A program made the position numbers and the translations under genes. Under the pieces are notes generated by a model. That model worked only from the letters and a program-made list of their open reading frames with translations, did no database searches and had not been told where the DNA came from. 64,000 bases of DNA from Burkholderiaceae bacterium (GTDB lineage Bacteria > Pseudomonadota > Gammaproteobacteria > Burkholderiales > Burkholderiaceae_C), in assembly GCA_913776825.1 (NCBI GenBank), contig CAJYPV010000018.1, positions 186,001 to 250,000 of the forward strand, given 5' to 3'. Shown here in pieces: positions 8,701-16,239 of this stretch (position 1 is the stretch's first letter; the number at the start of each line of letters is the position of its first letter).

Positions 8701-11424
8701 CTGTCGGGCTCCTTGTCCGCGCCGTTGAAAACCGCCCAGCAGCTCGTGGTCATCGACGTGGTGGACGGCGTGCGCACCCGTCTGGGCATCGCCGAGGTGT
8801 CCGGTACCCACTGGACCTTCCGCGCGTCTTCCGCGCTGGCCGCCGGCTCGCATCGCTTGCAGGTCGTGGTCGAGAACATCGCCGCAGGTGTGCATGGGCC
8901 GGAAAGCGCCGAGGTGCGCCTGCAGATCCATGACGGTCTGTCGATCGTGATGACCGACACCGTTGGCACCCACACCGGCACGGTGGCCGCCGGGGGCGCT
9001 TGCGACGATGTGCCGGTGCTGAGCGGCCGACTGAGTGCACCGCTGGGCGCCGGTGAAAGCGTGGTGCTGTTCGACCAGACCATCGACGGCACCGTGCGGC
9101 TCGGAGAAGCGGTGGTGGTGGGGCAGGCGTGGCGTTTTGTCATCCCGCCGGGCCTGGTGTCCGATGGGGTGCACCACTTCCGCGCCGCCATCCTGGGCGT
9201 GGGTGAGACGCTGGCGACCGCCAGCGTGGTCGGCGACAGCGTGCAGGTGACCGTCGATTCCAACTCGGCGGCGCCGGTCGCGGTGCCGATGATCGACAGC
9301 GCCGTGTCCACCACACAGAGCGGCCGCTACGTGATGGTGCGCAGCAACCCGGAGCATCCGAAGTTCTGGCTGCGCCTGAATGAATTGGCCGTGATGTCCA
9401 ACGGAGAGAACGTCGCTCTCGGCAAGCCGGTCTTCAGTGGCACGGGCTTCCAGGGGCCCCCGTCGTACCTGGACGACGGCGACTTGGGCACCTTGACCCA
9501 GACCAACTCCGCCACCGACACCGCTGGGTGGCTGCTGGTCGACCTGGGCAAGACCTACCACGTCGACAGCATCCAGCTGACGGGCATGACCGACTTCAAG
9601 CTGAGCCTGTTCCTGATCCCAGACGGCGTGGATCCGGCGACCTTGTCCTACGAATCGATCCTGAACATGCGGGATGCAGGTCGATTCATCTGGAACGGCA
9701 CTGGCACGGCCAATTCGACCCTCACCAACCTCACCGGCGTGAACCGGGAGCCGCTGACGTCCGGCCAGAGCACCGACGACACCACGCCGACGCTGCGTGG
9801 ATCCTTGAGCGGTTTGCTGCGCGGGGCGGAGACACTGGTGGTCTATGACGAGATCGGGGGGGTACGCACCCGCATCGGTGTGGCGAAGGTCGACGGCAAC
9901 CAGTGGAGCTTCACGCCGGAAACGCCGCTCGCGGCGGGCCGGCATCAGCTCAGCGTGGTGGTGGAGAACCCGGCCAACGGTCAGGTGGGCGCCAGCATGG
10001 CCAGCTTCGAACTGAGCGTGCAGCGGCTGTCGGTCGACCGCATCCTCGACAACGAGGGGCCGCGGATGGGCGACCTGGCCGGCGGCCAGCCCGTCTCCCT
10101 CGCCACCCACAGCCGTGAGCATCCGCTGGCGACCGACGACCTCACGCCGAGCCTGTCAGGACACCTGTCCGCACCGCTGGGTGCCGGCGAAAGTGTGACC
10201 ATCTGGGACAACGGCCTGCGCCTCGGCACGGCGGTGGTGGAGAACGGCGTCTGGTCCTTCACCCCGACCGGTCTGCTGGAAGGCGTGCATGCGTTGACCG
10301 TGCGGATCGAATCGGCCGGCATGACGCGCGCCGCCAGTGACCTGATCTACCTCAGCGTCGGCGGCAGCGCGCCGACGCAGGGTGTGCTGATCACCACCGT
10401 GGCGGATGGCTTCGGTCCGGAGACGACGGCCCATCTCGCGCCTGGCGCCATCACGGATGATCGCCAGCTGACCCTGTCCGGCATCGTCGGCTCCCCCGAG
10501 CTGGCGGGGAATCAGGTGGTGGCCATCTATGAGGGCGAGACCCGTCTGGGCACGGCCCAGGTGACCGGGGAAACCTGGCGCTTCCAGTTGCCCGACGGCA
10601 GCCTGGCCATGGGACACCATGCGCTGACGGCCGTCGTGGAGAACCTGGCCACTGGCGCCAAGGGCGCGCCATCGGCGGCTTTCGAGTTCGATCTCCAGCA
10701 GATCCGCATCACCGGCATCCATGACGACGTCGGCCACTTGACCGGCAACATGTTCGTGGCGGGCGGCAGGACCCTCACCGACGACACGATCCCGATGCTC
10801 TCGGGCACGCTCGGACATGCGCTGGAGGCGGGCCAGACCCTGGTCGTGTTTGACGGCGAGCTGCGCCTGGGCACGGCCACCGTCGACGGCACGGACTGGC
10901 ATTTCCAGACCAACGGCCTGCGTGCCGTGCTGCACGAGCTGACGCTGCGCCTGCAGGGCGCGGATGGCACCACCTTGCTCAGCAGCGCGGGCCATCTTCT
11001 GGACATCCAGAACAACGACCTGGCGACGCTGGTCGGCGCCGATCGGTCGCTGGTCCTGCGCGGGGCCGGGCAGATCCTGGATCTCACCTTGCTGGACAAC
11101 ACCGGCCCGCTGCGGGACGTGGGGCGCATCGATCTGACCGGCAGTGGCGACAACCAGCTGCGGCTCGGTGTCGACGAGGTGCTGTTCGCGGGAGTGGATC
11201 GTCTGGGCCCAGCCAACGGCTGGCACGGCCTGGAAAGCGGAGGGCGTTCGCAACTGGTGATTGACGGCACGGCTGGCGATTCGATCGAAGTCGTGGATTC
11301 CGGATGGGTGGCCGAGGGCAGCGTGCAGCACCAGGGTCACACCTATCTGGTCTATACCCACCAGACCGTCGCGGCGCAGTTGCTGATTGACGACGCCATT
11401 GGTCGACAGGGTTTCGTCCAGTAA
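2713..11424 (+). CDS. Giant repetitive adhesin with Ig-like repeats and two F5/8C (discoidin-like) modules
   Basis: This protein of about 2,903 residues is probably a surface or biofilm adhesin. The first 150 residues are disordered and include a Gly/Ala-rich segment (AGLLGAVGAMSVAAVGSGGG) typical of large type I secreted adhesins. Then come three repeats of about 95 residues with the core WQYSLDGG-W-G (near 3385, 3665, 3940). Sixteen Ig-like repeats follow with the core TDDxTPxLSGxLxxPLxxGexVavYD (from 4489 to about 10960). Two discoidin-like blocks (about 7558-7940 and 9325-9730) carry ENVALGK, a VDGN/DDGD turn and VDLGxxYxxDSI. The C-terminus (LDLTLLDNTGPLRDVGRIDLTGSGDN) matches the calcium/T1SS-associated end of such adhesins. 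No type I secretion genes lie nearby. ATG 2713 was preferred; an in-frame ATG at 2650 would add 21 residues. Confidence 0.85.
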   Translation: MANSTFKTDPAAVAPSSTAPAAERASSQPSIKSSTLRRRREEALSEGVDAEAPQDGAVEAADSAATPEYASEGLTASAESSATSTAVASVEASGVAGTATSGLVSLSPSAGLLGAVGAMSVAAVGSGGGNWPPAASSPPPVTVRLPASIDEHPSSPGATSAEPSASGAAPSAPPADAGDTSRPANESQPQAPIHAPLGALSLKGVNPDQMTWVGRAGVVLDGLAADARWQFSVDGGTTWQAGNGQALVGAAIGSEGRRSLALRQVEAEGQVGPVSQFDLMLDLTNPAAPIAMLATDSGDPTDLITRQATVRIRGREPRSEWQYSLDGGTVWQAGVGDQIDDDQFTGSGLQQVLVRQIDLAGNVSEARAFEFVLDRQAAAPSLQLKNDTGVDAQDSITRDATMVVGGLEPGARWQYSLDKGRTWTVGEGSELPASALGSAGSKSVLVRQIDVAGNVSESQSLNFTLDDAAAPPVILGASVGQGDRLGWLTVFGTGEPGATVEVRDTQGDQEGRAPKVVVGADGRWSVSFDGGAYSVSDFHEFTAWQSDRAGNDSGWSDALAMDASLPSVTIDSATDDSRVEGRVLSSDQSTLDRTPLLSGTLSRALSDEIVVIYAGRVRLGEATVDDTRWTFQMADTSPGDVRLTARVENTAGAQGASSPAFDLHVLGSSTALVVRNAAETLLAPEEVHSSASYAIHSTPLSTRGSVADLDVSRLALSLDCYGSKFTATALLMDRSVDGQVTFWAAHFDDARTRGIQLRLTDVAQGGIALEVLRAADVTGTAMASSFDGPKVTDRPLVSVANGAGFALRAIEVVQLFPPISGDARPVLSGTLAATPGHGEEVAIYATIDGESRALGIAQVSGREWRYQATTDLPGGEMIVQAVVQPAGAQTVSSGLVVTSGSLYVDIVVPAAVTLAEVLDDSGNGTAMGAIALGASTDDATPSLSGTLSAPLARGHRLAVYDTVAGQRTLLGTATVGADGQHWSFTPNVPLAHGAHVIEVQAESLSSGRLGASDSWSLQIGAMGAMTVVDEVGARQGTLTSGSTTDDAHPGMSGRLTAPLGSGEEVAVYVTVDGTTRRLGIAEVHGLTWTFKSTEALADGAYSARAVVQAAGVDDLAQARISSASFDFTVLAPVAPTQMALIAHLSEAAAVAGPTDAPINSALLPDQSTAQRRPSIIGTLSEPLLAGQAVGIYDTINGVLVRQGTATVDATGRNWAFNPTSDLSLGLHQFSARVEQSSSGRAGEMGETFAIRVQGALNFSVRDEFGASRGLVSRGSAIDDATPSFAGSLVVPPAAGEVVAIYGTNAEGARLLGHATVDGLNWTFKPVDPLGPGNWSFTAVIQPAEATELSQARAASAGFSVTVINLAQPLPTASIALAEDNVSVHGSLGTSARPVRFGTGQSTDDNTPFLSGTLAEPLPEQTRLVVYDDFGGVRISLGVATVNGTSWTFSPPRPLGEGAHQLSVRVERPADGQTGALSEPFELQVHGALTMTMTDTVGPRQGVIANGGGADDVPTLSGRLTAPLGQGEVLAIYDVSGSQPVKLGDASVSGMTWTFQPPDSLSGSLSFKPVIQGAGETDIALARVAGAVTTVVVDASDAVPTAIGVIDTVQDAVNVARYIVIRGNPDAGRLWLNAREVEVMSHGENVALGKSTFSVFGFSSPGANMVDGNPNTSGISNSGTNDTNYMFVDLGANYQIDSIRVVGNMAKVTIFGLPDGVVINRSYDQLMQTDGVFSKVFQTFDNGVAYLNPQRSMHGHDESVEDFTPTLRGRLDTPLTAEDVLAVFDTLDGETTRLGAAVIFHDGTGLHWTFTPSALLSAGRHSFSVRVENLTNGHVGPMSEPFVVNIQDGLTMTVSDRVGAWQGALHDGDATDDDTPDFSGLLNAPLGAGEVVAVFAKTATGEIKIGEATAVAAGSQWRWSLTSAPLTGQMSFFAVIQSAGLEHSSSNRIISEVITLQFGNDRPDQIATIDRIQDHVSPDGTILSIPAGRSTDDRQPWLSGSLSAPLKTAQQLVVIDVVDGVRTRLGIAEVSGTHWTFRASSALAAGSHRLQVVVENIAAGVHGPESAEVRLQIHDGLSIVMTDTVGTHTGTVAAGGACDDVPVLSGRLSAPLGAGESVVLFDQTIDGTVRLGEAVVVGQAWRFVIPPGLVSDGVHHFRAAILGVGETLATASVVGDSVQVTVDSNSAAPVAVPMIDSAVSTTQSGRYVMVRSNPEHPKFWLRLNELAVMSNGENVALGKPVFSGTGFQGPPSYLDDGDLGTLTQTNSATDTAGWLLVDLGKTYHVDSIQLTGMTDFKLSLFLIPDGVDPATLSYESILNMRDAGRFIWNGTGTANSTLTNLTGVNREPLTSGQSTDDTTPTLRGSLSGLLRGAETLVVYDEIGGVRTRIGVAKVDGNQWSFTPETPLAAGRHQLSVVVENPANGQVGASMASFELSVQRLSVDRILDNEGPRMGDLAGGQPVSLATHSREHPLATDDLTPSLSGHLSAPLGAGESVTIWDNGLRLGTAVVENGVWSFTPTGLLEGVHALTVRIESAGMTRAASDLIYLSVGGSAPTQGVLITTVADGFGPETTAHLAPGAITDDRQLTLSGIVGSPELAGNQVVAIYEGETRLGTAQVTGETWRFQLPDGSLAMGHHALTAVVENLATGAKGAPSAAFEFDLQQIRITGIHDDVGHLTGNMFVAGGRTLTDDTIPMLSGTLGHALEAGQTLVVFDGELRLGTATVDGTDWHFQTNGLRAVLHELTLRLQGADGTTLLSSAGHLLDIQNNDLATLVGADRSLVLRGAGQILDLTLLDNTGPLRDVGRIDLTGSGDNQLRLGVDEVLFAGVDRLGPANGWHGLESGGRSQLVIDGTAGDSIEVVDSGWVAEGSVQHQGHTYLVYTHQTVAAQLLIDDAIGRQGFVQ

Positions 11425-11469
11425 GCGCGATCAACAGGCGCTGAGCGCCTGACCTGCCGAACTGCCGAA

Positions 11470-11501
11470 GAGGCCCGAGTCCATCGGGCCTCTTTTTTTT
11501 T
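11470..11501 (+). terminator. Strong intrinsic terminator of the adhesin gene
   Basis: AGGCCCGA (11471-11478) pairs perfectly with TCGGGCCT (11484-11491) over a five-base loop and is followed by nine T residues (11493-11501). It lies 46 bases after the adhesin stop and separates it from the convergent kinase gene. Confidence 0.9.
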
Positions 11502-11516
11502 CGTGGAGGCGCGGGC

Positions 11517-13079
11517 TCAGGCCCCTGAGCCGTCGGCCGTGCTGCGCCACGGCGCCTGCACCGGCAGCCGGACCCGCATCCGGGTGCCGTCATCGGGCTG
11601 ACTGGTGACCTCGATGCTGCCGCCCAGCACATGGGTCACGATGTTGTGCACGATGTGCATGCCCAGGCCCGATCCGCCCTTGCCGAGCTTGGTGGTGAAG
11701 AACGGATCGAAGATCCGCCGCACCACCGAGCTGTCCATGCCGCGGCCGTTGTCTTCCACCACCAGCATCACCTGACCGGGCTCGGCGGCCTCGCATCGCA
11801 CCCGCACCTCGCCGTGGTCGCGCGCGTCGAAGGCATGCACCAGCGTGTTCATCAACAGATTCGTCAGCACCTGGCCGAGCGCGCCGGGATAACTACTCAT
11901 GCGCAGGCCGGGCTGCAGCTCGGTGGCGATCCGGTAAGGCGTGTGCTTGAAGCTGGGCTCCACCATCACCAGCACATCCTCCACCACTTGCGCCAGATCG
12001 AACTCGCGCCGGGTGTCGCTGGTCTGGTCGATCGCGACCTGCTTGAAGTCCCGCACCAGGTCGGCGGCCTTCTGCACATTGCGATGCAGGATGTCCTGGC
12101 CACGCCGGGTGTCCTTGACCAGTTCCTCCAGTTGACTGCGACGCATCGGCGTGTTGTCGGTCAGCATGCGGTCGATCTGCGTCCATCGGTCTTCCAGCGC
12201 GGAGACGACCGTCAGCGCATTGCCCAGCGGCGTATTCAGCTCATGGGCCACGCCCGCCACCAGTCGGCCGAGAGACGCCAGTTTTTCCGACTCCACCAGT
12301 TCGCGTTGCGCGGTCTTGAGGTGGTCCAGCGCCTGCGTCAGCTCGTCGTTCGCGGCGGTGAGCTCGCGGGTGCGCTGCGCCACCTGATCCTCCAGCGTGC
12401 TGGCATGGCCGCGCAGGTCCTCGAAGGCGTTCAGCAGCGCCAGCCGCATCCGCTCCAGCGCAGTGCCGACGCGGGCCAGCTCATCCTCGCCGCCCAGCGC
12501 CAGGGGCTTGTCCAACTGACCGGCCGCCAGCTCATCCGCCGCCTGCGAGAGTTGCGCCATCGGCCGCAGCACCCGCCGCTGCAGCACGATCAGGATCAGC
12601 GCCAGCGACAAGGTCAAGGTGAGCAGGCTGCGCCAGAGCATCTTCGCCAGCTCCGCCTGCTTCAGCTCAAGCAGCGGTTCCGCGCTCATCACCAGCGTCA
12701 GCTCGGCGATCTGACGGCCTTCGCGCACGACAGGCCGGACCGCGCTGCGAGTGAATCCGGCCTCGCCCGCGCTGCGGTGGTATTCGACGAATGGATGTTT
12801 GGCGCCGGTTTCCACCACCACCACCGAAATGAAGCGCGGATCGTCGGCCTGGGCTTTCACCATCGGCTCGGCGAGGTCCGGCGACACCTGCCAGATCGGC
12901 TCGGCCAGCGACAGCGCCAGCACCTCCGAGACCCGCGCCAGATCGCGATGCAGGTCCTCCATCACCGTCTGACGGCTGAGCTGCTGCTCATACAGCAGCA
13001 CCGCCGCCGTGGGCAGCAACAGGCCCACCAGCAGCGCCAGCATCACCGCATTGCGCAGGGAGCTCTTGATCAGGGCCAC
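11517..13079 (-). CDS. Membrane sensor histidine kinase (orphan)
   Basis: This 520-residue kinase has a transmembrane helix near the N-terminus (VMLALLVGLLLPTAAVLLY), a periplasmic sensor of about 130 residues, and a second membrane helix (LLTLTLSLALILIVL). A HAMP linker, a coiled coil, a HisKA domain with phospho-accepting histidine in VAGVAHELNTPLG, and a HATPase with N box (NLLMNTLVHAF), DNGRGMD and GSGLGMHIV follow. It would autophosphorylate and pass phosphate to a response regulator, but none is adjacent. GTG at 13079 was chosen because GGAGGA lies nine bases upstream; an ATG at 13100 is the alternative. Its stop lies just past the adhesin terminator. Confidence 0.85.
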   Translation of the reverse strand: MALIKSSLRNAVMLALLVGLLLPTAAVLLYEQQLSRQTVMEDLHRDLARVSEVLALSLAEPIWQVSPDLAEPMVKAQADDPRFISVVVVETGAKHPFVEYHRSAGEAGFTRSAVRPVVREGRQIAELTLVMSAEPLLELKQAELAKMLWRSLLTLTLSLALILIVLQRRVLRPMAQLSQAADELAAGQLDKPLALGGEDELARVGTALERMRLALLNAFEDLRGHASTLEDQVAQRTRELTAANDELTQALDHLKTAQRELVESEKLASLGRLVAGVAHELNTPLGNALTVVSALEDRWTQIDRMLTDNTPMRRSQLEELVKDTRRGQDILHRNVQKAADLVRDFKQVAIDQTSDTRREFDLAQVVEDVLVMVEPSFKHTPYRIATELQPGLRMSSYPGALGQVLTNLLMNTLVHAFDARDHGEVRVRCEAAEPGQVMLVVEDNGRGMDSSVVRRIFDPFFTTKLGKGGSGLGMHIVHNIVTHVLGGSIEVTSQPDDGTRMRVRLPVQAPWRSTADGSGA

Positions 13080-13461
13080 GGTCGCTGATCCTCCATCCAT
13101 CCCGGGATGCGGCTGATTATGGGCGGCCGGTCGGACCGCGCCGATGCGGCAAAACGCGCAGGCGGGCTCGACGTCGGACCCGAGGTGTGCGGTATTCCCG
13201 GCCTTCTGTCGGCATCGACGTCGGCCCGTCGGACGCACGTCGGCAGGGCGCGAGCGTGGCCTCGGTCCGGCGAGTGCCTCCCATCGCGACGGTGCGCGCA
13301 TCGCCGCGTCGATGCAGGGGATGGCGCCCCAGTCCCTGATACTCAAGGATCGACGGTGTCCGGACCCTGCGATGCGCAAAGGGCGAACGACCGGACGGCG
13401 CGGGACGGCCGCCGCCACGCGTGGCGCAGCACCCGTGCGAATGACAGAACGGAGTATCAAG
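13080..13461. other. Divergent intergenic region between the kinase and SDR genes
   Basis: About 380 bases separate the two divergent starts. Open frames here look like shadows with no plausible start signal. CGACGTCGG occurs twice (near 13168 and 13214), a short palindromic repeat that could be an operator. I recognise no promoter or RNA. Confidence 0.3.
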
Positions 13462-14250
13462 ATGGATCTGGGACTGAACGGGCGTTGGGCCCTGGTGTGC
13501 GCCGCTTCCAAGGGCCTGGGCGCGGGTTGCGCGGAAGCGCTGGTGGCCGAGGGCGTGAATGTGGTGATCACCGCCCGCGGTGACGAGGCGCTGCAGGCCC
13601 AGGCGGCCGCGCTGCGCGCGCTCAATCCGGCCGTGCAGGTGATCGCCGTGGCCGGCGACATCACCACCGAGGCCGGCCGCGCCGCCGCGCTGGCGGCATG
13701 TCCGCAGGTCGACATCCTGGTCAACAACGCCGGCGGTCCGCCTCCCGGCGACTTCCGCCACTGGGAGCGCGACGACTGGCTGGCGGCGCTCGACGCCAAC
13801 ATGCTCACCCCGATCGCGCTGATCAAGGCGACCGTCGACGGCATGTCGCAGCGCGGTTTCGGGCGCATCGTCAACATCACCTCCGGCGCGGTGAAGGCGC
13901 CGATCGATGTGTTGGGTCTGTCGAACGGGGCGCGCTCCGGCTTGACCGGCTTCATCGCCGGCATCGCCCGCCAGCCGCAGATCGCCGGTCGCAATGTGAC
14001 GATCAACAACCTGCTGCCCGGCGCGTTCGACACCGACCGACTGAAGAAGACGATGAGCGCTGGGGCCGAGAAATCCGGCCAGCCGATCGATCAGGTGCGG
14101 ACCAAGCGCATGGCCGCCATCCCCGCGCAACGCTTCGGCAGCGCCGCCGAATTCGGCGCGATCTGCGCCATGTTGTGCAGCGCGCAGGCGGGTTACCTCA
14201 CCGGGCAGAACATCCTGCTGGATGGCGGCGCTTATCCGGGGACCTTCTGA
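13462..14250 (+). CDS. Short-chain dehydrogenase/reductase with altered catalytic residues
   Basis: This 262-residue classical-length SDR has a Rossmann nucleotide site (CAASKGLGAG), NNAGGPPPGDF, and a C-terminal ends-of-domain pattern (GYLTGQNILLDGGAYPG). It should bind NAD(P)H and act on a small carbonyl or hydroxyl substrate. The serine in NITSGAV is present. Thirteen residues later, where the catalytic Tyr belongs, there is Ser, and Arg replaces the usual Lys (SNGAR instead of YxxxK). This variant occurs in an SDR subgroup often labelled 3-oxoacyl-ACP reductase, but the altered motif makes that reaction doubtful. ATG 13462 follows GGAG by seven bases; an in-frame ATG at 13441 lacks a site. 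Confidence 0.8.
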   Translation: MDLGLNGRWALVCAASKGLGAGCAEALVAEGVNVVITARGDEALQAQAAALRALNPAVQVIAVAGDITTEAGRAAALAACPQVDILVNNAGGPPPGDFRHWERDDWLAALDANMLTPIALIKATVDGMSQRGFGRIVNITSGAVKAPIDVLGLSNGARSGLTGFIAGIARQPQIAGRNVTINNLLPGAFDTDRLKKTMSAGAEKSGQPIDQVRTKRMAAIPAQRFGSAAEFGAICAMLCSAQAGYLTGQNILLDGGAYPGTF

Positions 14251-14265
14251 AGGTCAGGCGCTCTC

Positions 14266-14329
14266 ACGCTCTGACGCTCTGACGCTCTGACGGTCAGACG
14301 GTCAGACGGTCAGACGGTCAGACGGTCAG
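14266..14329. repeat. Octanucleotide tandem repeat, two-part (3 x ACGCTCTG, 5 x ACGGTCAG)
   Basis: Eight back-to-back 8-bp units fill 64 bases just after the SDR stop. The first three are ACGCTCTG and the last five ACGGTCAG. TCTGAC in the first part is complementary to GTCAGA in the second, so a transcript can fold into a hairpin with two-base internal loops. The remaining bases to 14583 hold only the leader of the next gene. Confidence 0.9.
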
Positions 14330-14583
14330 ACGCGTCCCCGCGCGGGAAGCGCTGGCGGACGCGGGCTGTTCGCGCGGCCCGGCGGGACGTAAGCCCGAAC
14401 GCGACCGAAGGCGCATCGGTGGGACGCGCAGCACTAGCAAGTTTGAGTGTGTGAATCGGGTGAAAACCCACATCAATGAGTAGTCCTGGCTCGAACTGTC
14501 GCCTTTGGAGGTCAGGAACCGAGGGGCGCATTCCGTGAAAAATTCAGGGGTCGTCACCGCGCTTCACGCCAAGGACCTCCGCC

Positions 14584-15276
14584 ATGCGATCGCCCCGTCC
14601 GCGCTTTCCCCGCCATGCCGCGCCCATCGATCCGTCGATCACCGACGCGACGATCCTGAGCGAAACACCCGATCGCGCGGGTGAGCCATCAACCGGTGGG
14701 CTCGAGGGGGCGCATGGCGTCGAGCAGGTCGGCCGGGCCGCACCTGATGCGCCAGCCGGACTCCAGGCTGCCGCGCTGGAATCGGGCCGGGTCTTCCGCG
14801 CGGACGAAGCCTCTGCCGCATCGACCGAGGCGACGCTAGACGCTCCGGCGCCCGACCTGATCACGGAGCCGCAGGCGCGAATCCCGCTCGACCGCGTGCT
14901 CACGGTGAATGAGCCATCCCCATCGCTCGACTCGCCGGGCTGCCCGCCCTCAGCAGATTGCCGTCACTGTGATGGCGCGACCGAGACGACCGAGACGACC
15001 GAGACGATACGGACGATCGAGCGGGTGAAGAAGGTGGCGCGCGTGACCCGGACGCCTTGTGCAGAACGCCGTCGTTGCGACGCCCGCGTCGGCGCGCGCG
15101 GCATGAGTCGAAGCGGATCGCGGCAGTCGCTGCGGAGCCGTCGCTCGCCGATGCCGTCGGCGCCCTCTGCGGCGGGCCAGCGTGGCGCCGAACCGATCGC
15201 CGCGCAGGCCGCCAGGCGCGACGCCGGCGGCCTCGGCATCGTGCTCAATGGCGTGTGGGTTCCGCTCGGGACTTGA
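14584..15276 (+). CDS. Hypothetical low-complexity protein, possibly secreted
   Basis: This 230-residue predicted protein is largely disordered, rich in Ala, Ser, Arg, Pro and Glu, with no membrane segment or recognised domain. A 9-bp DNA repeat (CCGAGACGA x3 at 14981-15007) encodes TETTETTET followed by a basic helix (RTIERVKKVARV). AAGGA lies eight bases before the ATG. Its stop overlaps the convergent transporter gene by 32 bases. Composition resembles type III effector N-termini, but no hrp box lies upstream. It could also be a spurious frame in GC-rich DNA. Confidence 0.45.
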   Translation: MRSPRPRFPRHAAPIDPSITDATILSETPDRAGEPSTGGLEGAHGVEQVGRAAPDAPAGLQAAALESGRVFRADEASAASTEATLDAPAPDLITEPQARIPLDRVLTVNEPSPSLDSPGCPPSADCRHCDGATETTETTETIRTIERVKKVARVTRTPCAERRRCDARVGARGMSRSGSRQSLRSRRSPMPSAPSAAGQRGAEPIAAQAARRDAGGLGIVLNGVWVPLGT

Positions 15277-16180
15277 GACCAGGCGCGGAGACCACGATCC
15301 CCGCAGCGATCAAGGCAAACGCCGCCCCGTGGAACCAGCGCGGTCCTTCGCCCAGCAGCGCGGCCGACATCAGCGCCGCGAAAACCGGCGTGAGGTTGCC
15401 GAAGAAGGCGGCCACGGTCGGGCCGGCCTGGGCGACACCCAGGCCCCAGCATCGGTAGGCGATCAGCGACGGACCCACCGCGACATAGACCAGCGCCAGC
15501 ACCAGCGGCCAGCCCCACTGCACCGGCGCGGGCTGGGTCAGTTGTTCGACGCCGGCCGAGCCCCAGCAAAAGACCAGGCCGAACAACATCTGAGCCATCA
15601 GCATCGCGGCCCAGTCCCAATCCGGCCGCTGCGCGCCTTGCAGATACGCCGGCGGGCGGGCCAGCAACCAGCTGTAGAACGCCCAGCACAGCACCGCGAG
15701 CAGCATCAACAGGTCGCCCTGGACGAAGGTCACCTGCGTCAGACGATCGGGATGTCCGCGCGAGATCACCAGCGCCACGCCGGCCAGTGAGAGCAGGGCG
15801 CCCGCGAGCTGACGGCGGGTCGGCCACAGGCGATAGCACAGCGCACCGATGGCGAGCATCCAGACCGGCAGGCTGGCAGCGATCAAGGTCACGTTCAGGG
15901 CGGTCGAGCTGTGCAGGGCCTGGTACTGCAGCGCGTTGTAGCAGCCCATGCCCAGCAGGCCGGTCAGCGCGAAATAGCGCCACCGCGCGCGCCAGGGGGT
16001 CAGGTCTTGCAGCAGCGCGCGGGCCAGCGGCACCAGCAGCAGGAAGGCCAACGTCCAGCGCATCGCGTTCAGCAGCAGCGGCGGCATCAGACCGCCGATC
16101 GCCCGACCGACCACTGCATTGCCGGCCCACAACAGCGGGGGCAGGACCAGCATCAGGGTCAGTCGTGGGGTGAGGGTCAT
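15245..16180 (-). CDS. DMT-family (EamA) inner-membrane transporter
   Basis: This 311-residue protein has about ten transmembrane helices arranged as two EamA repeats. It starts with LPPLLWAGNAVVGRAI and contains the second-repeat pattern AFYSWLLAR and later NLTPVFAALMSAALLGE. Members of the drug/metabolite transporter superfamily export amino acids, nucleobases or other metabolites; the substrate cannot be told here. It is divergent from the quinone reductase gene, with only 59 bases between starts. Confidence 0.9.
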   Translation of the reverse strand: MTLTPRLTLMLVLPPLLWAGNAVVGRAIGGLMPPLLLNAMRWTLAFLLLVPLARALLQDLTPWRARWRYFALTGLLGMGCYNALQYQALHSSTALNVTLIAASLPVWMLAIGALCYRLWPTRRQLAGALLSLAGVALVISRGHPDRLTQVTFVQGDLLMLLAVLCWAFYSWLLARPPAYLQGAQRPDWDWAAMLMAQMLFGLVFCWGSAGVEQLTQPAPVQWGWPLVLALVYVAVGPSLIAYRCWGLGVAQAGPTVAAFFGNLTPVFAALMSAALLGEGPRWFHGAAFALIAAGIVVSAPGLKSRAEPTRH

Positions 16181-16239
16181 GACGGGCTGCGCAGCGAGCG
16201 GGACGCTGGCACGATAGCGGAAATTCCCGGGAGATCCTC

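Noticed and set aside
3208..10122. A 2,304-codon open frame antisense to the adhesin
   Set aside because: It is the shadow of a repetitive high-GC gene: composition is His/Arg/Gly/Gln-rich, no domain is visible and the plus-strand protein has clear repeats and domains.
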